The notes beneath the pieces were generated by a model. The model was not told the DNA's origin. It did not search any database and saw only the letters and a program-made list of their open reading frames with translations. From NCBI GenBank assembly GCA_900549055.1, contig URNB01000068.1, positions 1 to 10,844 of the forward strand: a stretch of 10,844 nucleotides of DNA, in the 5' to 3' direction. Origin of the DNA: an uncultured Oscillospiraceae bacterium (GTDB lineage: Bacteria > Bacillota > Clostridia > Oscillospirales > Acutalibacteraceae). This document shows, one piece after another, positions 5,586 to 10,844 of the stretch; position 1 is the stretch's first letter, and each line of letters starts with the position of its first letter. The position numbers and the translations under genes were made by a program.

Positions 5586-5614
5586 TTGCAATACGCCTTT
5601 ATCTGATATATAAT
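5586..5614 (+). promoter_or_regulatory. sigmaA promoter for the SDR gene
   Basis: TTGCAA (5586-5591), a 17-bp spacer and a perfect TATAAT (5609-5614). The leader would be about 17 nt to the TTG start at 5638. Confidence 0.75.
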
Positions 5615-5637
5615 AATCTGTAAAGGATGTGTTAACT

Positions 5638-6396
5638 TTGAAAATTGCAGTAATAACCGGCGCCTCTTCAGGGCTCGGGCGCGAATATGCCTTTGCCGCC
5701 GCACGGAGATACGCCGATATAGATGAACTGTGGCTGATCGCCAGAAGAGAGGAAAACCTCCGCCAAACTGCAGAGCAGATAAGCAAAAGGGTAAGAATAA
5801 TACCTCTTGATATCACCAAGGAGGAAAGCGTTAAGACCTATATCTCCATGCTTGAAGAGGAAAAACCCGAAATTGCTCTGCTTATAAACAATGCGGGCTT
5901 CGGCAAACTCGGGGATTTCGATAAGCTTTCATATGAGGATAACGGCGGGATGGTGCGCCTTAACTGCGAAGCGCTGACGGTTATGACCTCCGTGTCGCTG
6001 CCGTATATGAAAAACGGCGGTGAGATCGTCAACACCTGCTCCATAGCCGCCTTTGCGCCGAATACCCGAATGGCGGTATACTGCTCTACCAAGGCGTATG
6101 TTTTAAGTCTTTCAAAAGCGCTGCGCTCGGAGCTTCGCCTGCGGGGGATTAATGTTTTGGCTGTCTGCCCCGGGCCTATGGACACAGAGTTTCTGCCTCT
6201 TGCGGGGATTGCGCCGGGTTCAAGCCACACCTTTGACACCCTGCCGCGCGTTAACCCCACAGTCATGGCGGAAAAATCGCTTGCGGCTTCCGCCCGCAAA
6301 AAGGGAGTTTACACCAATCTGCTGTTTTACAAATTCTACCGCGTGCTTGCAAAGCTTTTGCCGCACAGCCTTGTAATGAAAATGTGCGGTGCGTAA
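5638..6396 (+). CDS. classical short-chain dehydrogenase/reductase (SDR), NAD(P)-dependent
   Basis: Encodes 252 residues with every classical SDR landmark. These are the nucleotide-binding TGASSGLG (7-14), LINNAG (82-87), the catalytic tetrad Asn110, Ser135, Tyr148 and Lys152 (YCSTK), and the PGPMDTEF segment (178-185) after the active site. The cofactor site LIARREENL (33-41) has an Arg-Arg pair after the second strand, which often indicates NADP(H) preference; that is a family-based guess. The C-terminal tail (about 223-252) is basic and hydrophobic, a feature of SDR members that sit at membranes. Substrate is unknown. The TTG at 5638 gives the usual MKIAVITGASSG start; an in-frame GTG at 5629 is too near AAAGGA (5621-5626). 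It has its own promoter and terminator, so it is probably monocistronic. Confidence 0.88.
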   Translation: MKIAVITGASSGLGREYAFAAARRYADIDELWLIARREENLRQTAEQISKRVRIIPLDITKEESVKTYISMLEEEKPEIALLINNAGFGKLGDFDKLSYEDNGGMVRLNCEALTVMTSVSLPYMKNGGEIVNTCSIAAFAPNTRMAVYCSTKAYVLSLSKALRSELRLRGINVLAVCPGPMDTEFLPLAGIAPGSSHTFDTLPRVNPTVMAEKSLAASARKKGVYTNLLFYKFYRVLAKLLPHSLVMKMCGA

Positions 6397-6452
6397 AAAG
6401 CGAAATATGCGGAGTCGCCGCCGCAAAAGCAAATTTTTAAGTGACAGATTGA

Positions 6453-6485
6453 GCCCCTCGCACTTTAAAGTGTGAGGGGCTTTTT
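6453..6485 (+). terminator. rho-independent terminator after the SDR gene
   Basis: GCCCCTCGCACTTT (6453-6466) pairs with AAAGTGTGAGGGGC (6467-6480), with one G-U wobble, followed by TTTTT. The minus-strand ATPase gene ends at 6503 and converges on it; in that direction no T tract follows the stem, so it is mainly a plus-strand terminator. Confidence 0.9.
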
Positions 6486-6502
6486 GTCAGGATACGAATG
6501 TT

Positions 6503-8332
6503 TTACTTCATTGCACGCATAGCGTTTAATATCGCTATTATCGTAACGCCGACATCAGCGAAAATTGCTATCCACATATTCGCAAGACCTACGGCGCTCA
6601 GCAGCAGCACCGCCGCCTTTATCGCCAGCGCGAAGATTATATTCTGCCGTACTATTAACATAGTTTTTCTCGCAATTTTAACCGCATCCGCCAGTTTTGA
6701 GGGCTTATCGTCCATAAGCACTATATCCGCCGCCTCAATAGCCGCGTCGCTGCCCATAGCACCCATTGCTATGCCCACATCGGCGCGCGCAAGTACGGGC
6801 GCGTCGTTTATGCCGTCGCCCACAAAGGCAAGGGTCTTGTTTTCGCTTATCAGCTTTTCAACCGACGATACCTTATCCGCCGGCATAAGCTCTGCGTGAA
6901 TTTCGTCAAGTCCCAGCTCCTTGCCTACCGCCTCGCCTATTTCCCTGCGGTCGCCCGTGAGCATTACGGTTTTGGTAATGCCGAGCTTTTTAAGTGCGGC
7001 TATCGCGTCCTTTGAATCGGGCTTTACTTCATCGGTAATAACTATGTGCCCCAAATAATCAGAGCCTTCGGAAATATGAATAACAGTGCCGTTTATATGG
7101 CAGTTGTGCCATTTAGCGCCCACCTTATCCATAAGCCTGCTATTGCCGGCGAAAATCGTTCTGCCGTCTATTACCGCCTCAATTCCCATTCCGGCGTGTT
7201 CCTTTACCTCGCCTATGCGCGAGGGGTCAATGTGCCCCTTATGCGCCGCAATTATAGATTCGGCTATCGGGTGGTTTGAGTAGCTCTCCGCCGCAGCAGC
7301 AACGTCCAAAAGTTCCGCCTCGTCCGATTTTTCGGGATGAATGGCGCTGACGGTAAAGCAGCCCTTTGTAAGCGTTCCGGTCTTATCGAAAACCACGGTT
7401 TCAACCTTTGAAAGCACCTCGAGATAATTCGAGCCCTTAATAAGCACGCCGCGCTTTGACGCGCCGCCTATGCCGCTGAAGAACGACAGCGGAACCGAGA
7501 TTACAAGCGCGCAGGGGCAGGAAACAACCAAGAAGTTAAGCGCGCGCTGCAGCCAATCGCTCCAGCCGCTGCCGATAATAAGGGGCGGCAAAACAGCCAG
7601 CACAACCGCCGCTATAACCACCGCGGGGGTGTAGTATTTTGCAAAGCGGGTAATAAAGTTTTCAGCCTTTGCCTTTTTAGAGGACGAATTTTCCACAAGG
7701 TCAAGAATTTTCGCAACCGTGCTTTCGCTGTAAACGCTTTCGGTTTTCACGGTTATAACGCCCGTAAGGTTTACAGACCCGCTGACTACCTTATCGCCCT
7801 CTTTAATATCCCGCGGCATGCTCTCGCCCGTAAGCGCGGCGGTATTTACAGAGGTCTCGCCTGTAAGCACCGTGCCGTCAAGCGGAATTTTCTCGCCCGG
7901 CTTTACAATAATTGTTTCCCCTTTGGAAACTTCCTCGGGAGATACCTTTATTTCCGCGCCGTCGCGCAGCACCGTGGCGCTGTCGGGTCTGATATCCATA
8001 AGGCTTGAAATGCTCTTGCGGCTTTTTCCCACGGCAATGCCCTGAAAAAGCTCGCCGACCTGGTAAAGCAGCATAACCGCAACCGCCTCAAGGTACTCTC
8101 CCGAGGCATAAGCGCCTATAGTTGCAATAGACATTAAAAACTGCTCGTCAAAAACCTGACCGTGAGCAATGTTCCTCACAGCGCCCCAAAGCACGTCGTA
8201 CCCCACGGTGAAGTACGGAATAAGGAATATGACAGCTTTAAGCCACCCGTCAACCGGAACAAGCGCCGCCGCTATCAGCAGCACCGCCGCCGCAATTATG
8301 CGGATAAGCCTTTTTTTATGTCTGCGGCTCAT
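6503..8332 (-). CDS. P1B-type heavy-metal ATPase (Zn/Cd/Pb efflux pump) lacking an N-terminal HMA domain
   Basis: Encodes a 609-residue membrane pump that would export divalent soft metals using ATP. Motifs in order: actuator TGES (168-171), CPC metal-binding motif in a membrane helix (272-274), phosphorylation site DKTGT with Asp316, His-Pro of the nucleotide domain (354-355), TGD (459-461) and GDGINDAP (505-512). Lys572 in IKAAVLL and Asp593 in FADVGVTIIA occupy positions equivalent to the Lys and Asp of ZntA-type (P1B-2) pumps, supporting Zn/Cd/Pb rather than copper. The N-terminus goes straight from basic MSRRHKKR into the first helices; the usual HMA domain is absent, and an HMA protein is encoded just upstream. 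GGGGAG (8344-8339) lies 6 nt before the ATG. Third gene of the arsR-hma-ATPase unit, separated from hma by 281 nt of hairpins. Confidence 0.92.
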   Translation of the reverse strand: MSRRHKKRLIRIIAAAVLLIAAALVPVDGWLKAVIFLIPYFTVGYDVLWGAVRNIAHGQVFDEQFLMSIATIGAYASGEYLEAVAVMLLYQVGELFQGIAVGKSRKSISSLMDIRPDSATVLRDGAEIKVSPEEVSKGETIIVKPGEKIPLDGTVLTGETSVNTAALTGESMPRDIKEGDKVVSGSVNLTGVITVKTESVYSESTVAKILDLVENSSSKKAKAENFITRFAKYYTPAVVIAAVVLAVLPPLIIGSGWSDWLQRALNFLVVSCPCALVISVPLSFFSGIGGASKRGVLIKGSNYLEVLSKVETVVFDKTGTLTKGCFTVSAIHPEKSDEAELLDVAAAAESYSNHPIAESIIAAHKGHIDPSRIGEVKEHAGMGIEAVIDGRTIFAGNSRLMDKVGAKWHNCHINGTVIHISEGSDYLGHIVITDEVKPDSKDAIAALKKLGITKTVMLTGDRREIGEAVGKELGLDEIHAELMPADKVSSVEKLISENKTLAFVGDGINDAPVLARADVGIAMGAMGSDAAIEAADIVLMDDKPSKLADAVKIARKTMLIVRQNIIFALAIKAAVLLLSAVGLANMWIAIFADVGVTIIAILNAMRAMK

Positions 8333-8351
8333 AAAAAGCTCCCCTTTTTGC

Positions 8352-8622
8352 TTTATTTAATGCCTGCTGAACAATTCAAAAGTACCATAACCTGGCATGT
8401 TGGTGTAAACTTTTGAATTGTTCAGGTGCAAGGTTTTTGCGCAATTTTGCGAAAAAACCTTGCACTTTAAAAAGAATCACATTTTGATTCTTTTTAAAAT
8501 CAGGCGACAATCAATGGATACTGACGGTCAAAACAAAGGTTTTGACCCATAAAATCGAGATTTTAACTCGATTTTATATAATTGCATTTGCTAATGCAAT
8601 TATTCAGTAGACATTATTTAAG
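8352..8622. repeat. array of six inverted repeats with imperfect terminal inverted repeats (MITE-like or structured RNA element)
   Basis: Six non-overlapping dyads follow one another: IR1 17-bp arms (8367-8383 with 8409-8425, perfect); IR2 16 bp with one mismatch (8427-8442 with 8449-8464); IR3 14 bp (8466-8479 with 8485-8498); IR4 GGTCAAAAC/GTTTTGACC (8526-8534 with 8539-8547); IR5 11 bp (8549-8559 with 8567-8577); IR6 11 bp (8578-8588 with 8593-8603). Only 8499-8525 lies outside a stem. The outer ends (8352-8376 and 8598-8622) are inverted copies matching at 19 of 25 positions, with every difference but two being a transition. The right end overlaps the last codons of the HMA gene; the left end stops before the ATPase ribosome site. 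A transposed element or a structured intercistronic RNA are both possible. Confidence 0.7.
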
Positions 8623-8835
8623 TATTATTCGACAATCGGGTTCAACCCTGCGGCAAACCTTAACCGCCTTTTTCATAATGCTGTCAAACTCACTATCGTC
8701 CGCCTCAACGGTCATTTTCTGGGTGAGGAAATTCACGTCCGCAAAGGTAACGCCCTCAATTTTTCTTATTTCCTCCGCCATTTTAGCGGCGCAGTTTGCG
8801 CAATCGAGATCCTCAAGCTCAAATGTTTTTTTCAT
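8614..8835 (-). CDS. free-standing heavy-metal-associated (HMA) domain protein
   Basis: Encodes 73 residues forming one ferredoxin-like HMA domain. The metal site is LDCANCAAK with Cys12 and Cys15. The DCxNC form is typical of the N-terminal domains of CadA/ZntA-type Zn/Cd/Pb pumps, where the Asp also binds metal, rather than of copper chaperones (MxCxxC). VEADDSEFDSIMKK and the VCRRVEPDCRIIL end complete the domain, with two further cysteines (C60 and C68). The gene overlaps the end of the repressor gene by 17 nt; AAAGGA (8850-8845) lies 9 nt before the ATG. The following ATPase lacks this domain, so the pair looks like a split CadA/ZntA in which this protein would deliver metal to, or regulate, the pump. 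That partnership is inferred from context. Confidence 0.88.
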   Translation of the reverse strand: MKKTFELEDLDCANCAAKMAEEIRKIEGVTFADVNFLTQKMTVEADDSEFDSIMKKAVKVCRRVEPDCRIILK

Positions 8836-9187
8836 TTTCCGTTTTCCTTTCTTCTGTTAAATGATTAAATCCCTGACCTATAATCGTTCGCACATGATCA
8901 TCTGCAAGGAAATAATAGATTGTTTTGCCCTCTCTGCGGCAGGCAATTAAATTGCTCTGCTTTAGAACCTTTAACTGGTGCGATATTGCAGACTGGGTCA
9001 TACCCAGCAGCTCCGCAATGGCGCAAACGCACATTTCCGATTCAAAAAGCGAAAACAATATGCGCATCCGCGTTGTATCGCCGAAAAGCTTGAACAAATC
9101 GGCTAAATCACAGAGCATTTCGTCCTTCGGCAGCTCGTGCCGCACCGCTTTCAGCATCTCGGCATGGTCGTGCATATGCTTTTCCAT
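8819..9187 (-). CDS. ArsR/SmtB-family metal-responsive repressor
   Basis: Encodes a 122-residue winged-helix repressor. The core runs from DLADLFKLFGDTTRMRIL (27-44) through the HTH (about 54-78, AIAELLGMTQSAISHQLKVLKQ) to the wing ACRREGKTIYYFL. Two metal sites can be read. The alpha-5 ligands Asp96, His98, His109 and Glu112 have the same spacing as SmtB Asp104, His106, His117 and Glu120. CVC (Cys53, Cys55) in the alpha-3 position resembles ArsR/CadC; the His-rich N-terminus (His4, His6, His8) could add ligands. It should release DNA on binding Zn, Cd or Pb and induce its own operon. GGAGGT (9199-9194) is 6 nt upstream of the ATG. The gene overlaps hma by 17 nt, and its promoter lies within ATTCAT dyads, the expected autoregulatory operator. 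Confidence 0.92.
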   Translation of the reverse strand: MEKHMHDHAEMLKAVRHELPKDEMLCDLADLFKLFGDTTRMRILFSLFESEMCVCAIAELLGMTQSAISHQLKVLKQSNLIACRREGKTIYYFLADDHVRTIIGQGFNHLTEERKTENEKNI

Positions 9188-9199
9188 ATTTCAACCTCC

Positions 9200-9266
9200 A
9201 TTCATATGAATATTCATTCATTTGAATTTCTGTTCATATGATACATCATTCATATGTATTTGTCAA
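9200..9266 (-). promoter_or_regulatory. promoter and four-dyad operator of the arsR-hma-ATPase operon
   Basis: On the minus strand, -35 TTGACA (9266-9261) and -10 TATCAT (9243-9238) are 17 bp apart. Four related 12-mers are read on the plus strand: ATTCATATGAAT (9200-9211, perfect palindrome), ATTCATTTGAAT (9216-9227), TGTTCATATGAT (9231-9242) and ATTCATATGTAT (9248-9259). They cover the leader, -10 and spacer at 15-17 bp steps. ATTCA/TGAAT dyads are typical of ArsR/SmtB operators. Confidence 0.82.
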
Positions 9267-9284
9267 GCACTATTTTAAAAAAAC

Positions 9285-9313
9285 TTGTAAACAGCGGATA
9301 AATGTGGTAAGAT
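9285..9313 (+). promoter_or_regulatory. sigmaA promoter for the flippase gene
   Basis: TTGTAA (9285-9290), a 17-bp spacer and TAAGAT (9308-9313). The leader to the TTG start would be about 65 nt. It lies outside the metal operator array. Confidence 0.6.
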
Positions 9314-9385
9314 AATAGGGCTTAAATTCGATTTTAATGGCGGATATGTCTGCCTTGCTTATCGTAAAGGGGTGAAGCTTCCCGA

Positions 9386-10792
9386 TTGGCTAATAAATAT
9401 AAAACTCTGTTTTCAAACACACTGCTTATAAGCATAGGTACATTCGGCTCGAAAATACTTGTTTTTTTCATGGTGCGGTTTTACACAGGGTATATGTCGC
9501 CTTCGGATTACGGCACGGCGGACCTGATAACCCAAACCGCAAATCTGCTTTTTCCCGTAATTTCGCTTGGAATCACCGACGGTGTTTTCCGTTTTGCGCT
9601 TGATAATGAACGCGGCAGGCGAAGTATTTTCACGGCGGGCTTTATTGTTATAACTCTCGGCGCGCTTATGTTTATTCCCATAGTTCCGCTGCTCGGCATA
9701 GTTAAGGAGTTTCGCGGGCATATATGGCTTATAGTCATATACACGCTTTCCTCCTGCTACCATTCGCTTTGCGCGCAGTTTATAAGAGCGCGGGGTAACA
9801 CGGCGCTTTTTGCGGTGCAGGGAATAATTAACACATCTCTTGTTATTGCGCTTAATATAATATTCTTGGCAGTTATGAAAATCGGGCTTACGGGCTATGT
9901 GCTTTCGGTCGTGTTGGCGGATTTTCTCTGCACTGTCTTCATGTTTATAAAGGAAAGGCTGTGGCTGCAGTTTACCCCGCACCCGCGCAAAAAAGCATTT
10001 GCCAAAATGCTTAAATACAGTATTCCGCTTATCCCCACAACGGTTTTTTGGTGGATAACCAGCGTTTCCGACCGCTATATGGTAAACGGCTATATCGGCG
10101 ACACGGCAAACGGTATTTATGCGGTTTCGTATAAGATTCCAACCATTTTAACCATAGTATCAAGCGTATTTATGCAGGCATGGCAGTTTTCCGCCGTTGT
10201 TGAATCGCATGGGGACGAAAAGGAGCATGCGGAGTTTTTCGGCGGTGTGTGGCGCTCGTTTCAGGCGGTTATGTTTTTGGCGGGCTCGGGAATAATCGCC
10301 CTTGCAAAGCCCGCTATAAAAATTCTCTCCGCCGCAGAGTATTATGAAGCATGGAAATATGTGCCCGTTTTGGCGCTTTCAATGGTGTTTACTGCATTCA
10401 CCTCTTTTCTCGGCACGGTGTATGTTGTTACCAAACAGAGCGGAATATCGTTTTTAACCGCAATGGCGGGCGCTGCAATAAATATCGCGCTTAATTTTCT
10501 GCTTATACCCTCTCCCCTCGGTGTTCAGGGCGCGGCAATAGCTACCTTTATAAGCTATTTCGCAGTGTTTTTGATCCGCGCCGCAAATTCAAGAAAATAT
10601 ATCCGCTTTAAGCTTTACGGCGGCAGCGTTGCCGCAAATACCGCAATAGCCCTTGTACAAACCGCTTTTATTGTTTTCGAGCTTCCGTTCTGGATTCCCG
10701 TTCAGGTGCTCGGAGTAATTGCGGTGGCGGCGGTGAATTATAAATATATACTTTCGGCGCTCGGAAGAATGATACCCTCTCTGCGCAGATAG
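9386..10792 (+). CDS. MOP-superfamily polysaccharide flippase (Wzx-like lipopolysaccharide/polysaccharide biosynthesis protein)
   Basis: Encodes 468 residues with about 12-14 membrane helices spread over the whole length and no soluble domain, as in oligosaccharide flippases (Polysacc_synt family). The N-terminal signature is characteristic: FGSKILVFFMVRFYTGYMS, PSDYGTADLITQTANLLFP, then SLGITDGVFRFALD. The middle carries FWWITSVSDRYMVNGYIGD (about 212-230), with charged residues within helices. Such proteins move undecaprenyl-linked sugars across the cytoplasmic membrane for surface polysaccharide or teichoic-acid-like polymers. The TTG start at 9386 is the only option, because an in-frame stop lies at 9365-9367 and no other start falls between; AAAGGGGTGA (9366-9375) is its ribosome site with a rather long spacing. 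No glycosyltransferases are visible nearby, so the substrate is unknown. The gene ends with TAG. Confidence 0.88.
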   Translation: MANKYKTLFSNTLLISIGTFGSKILVFFMVRFYTGYMSPSDYGTADLITQTANLLFPVISLGITDGVFRFALDNERGRRSIFTAGFIVITLGALMFIPIVPLLGIVKEFRGHIWLIVIYTLSSCYHSLCAQFIRARGNTALFAVQGIINTSLVIALNIIFLAVMKIGLTGYVLSVVLADFLCTVFMFIKERLWLQFTPHPRKKAFAKMLKYSIPLIPTTVFWWITSVSDRYMVNGYIGDTANGIYAVSYKIPTILTIVSSVFMQAWQFSAVVESHGDEKEHAEFFGGVWRSFQAVMFLAGSGIIALAKPAIKILSAAEYYEAWKYVPVLALSMVFTAFTSFLGTVYVVTKQSGISFLTAMAGAAINIALNFLLIPSPLGVQGAAIATFISYFAVFLIRAANSRKYIRFKLYGGSVAANTAIALVQTAFIVFELPFWIPVQVLGVIAVAAVNYKYILSALGRMIPSLRR

Positions 10793-10844
10793 GCAAACGA
10801 GAATAATCCGAACCCGCCCAAAACGGCGTATTTTCGGCGTATTT

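Noticed and set aside
8367..8603. CRISPR array or integron attC sites for the hairpin cluster
   Set aside because: The repeats differ in sequence and have no regular spacers; there are no attC-type conserved core sites and no integrase or cas gene.
10824..10844. Tandem CGGCGTATTT repeat at the right edge
   Set aside because: Only two copies, cut by the window end, so it cannot be interpreted.

Overview
The window looks like chromosome from a low-to-moderate-GC, Gram-positive, endospore-forming member of the Clostridia (Oscillospiraceae/Lachnospiraceae-like). The evidence is purine-rich Shine-Dalgarno sites, sigmaA promoters with 17-bp spacers, a BofA-family sporulation protein, a DUF6514-type small protein, and an ECF-like sigma factor paired with a DUF4367 membrane protein. 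No species can be named from the sequence alone.

Layout. Positions 1-172 hold a frameshifted remnant of an IS256-family transposase on the minus strand, running off the left edge. From about 450 to 3600 lies an AT-rich block: a promoter and structured leader, a sigma-70 family factor (673-1269) overlapping a DUF4367 membrane protein (1250-1912), a perfect terminator, then a divergent pair of a small secreted protein (minus, 1957-2406) and a secreted C39-like cysteine peptidase (plus, 2798-3595). The ~390 bp between that pair contains two large hairpins. The peptidase frame stays open for 89 codons after its TGA. Next are a DUF6514-like gene (minus, 3905-4156) with its own promoter and terminator, then a minus-strand XRE regulator -> BofA pair. 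The XRE gene is divergent from a zinc-ribbon/DUF4352 membrane protein (4911-5522) whose promoter is covered by a three-half-site operator. A classical SDR oxidoreductase (5638-6396) with a strong terminator follows.

The right part is more GC-rich. It carries a minus-strand metal-resistance operon: ArsR/SmtB repressor (9187-8819) -> free-standing HMA metal-binding protein (8835-8614) -> P1B-type ATPase (8332-6503). Together they form a Zn/Cd/Pb sensing and efflux module in which the HMA domain is encoded separately from the pump. The repressor promoter is embedded in four related 12-bp ATTCAT-type dyads. Divergent to it is a MOP-superfamily polysaccharide flippase (9386-10792).

Most notable are (i) an array of six back-to-back inverted repeats (8367-8603) inside imperfect terminal inverted repeats, lying between the HMA and ATPase genes; (ii) a 9-bp all-G/C hairpin that would bury the bofA ribosome-binding site in read-through mRNA, with a possible sigmaE-like promoter placed so that its own transcript would lack the blocking arm; and (iii) the overlapping operator between the XRE and DUF4352 genes. 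All calls come from reading motifs by eye; no database search was run.
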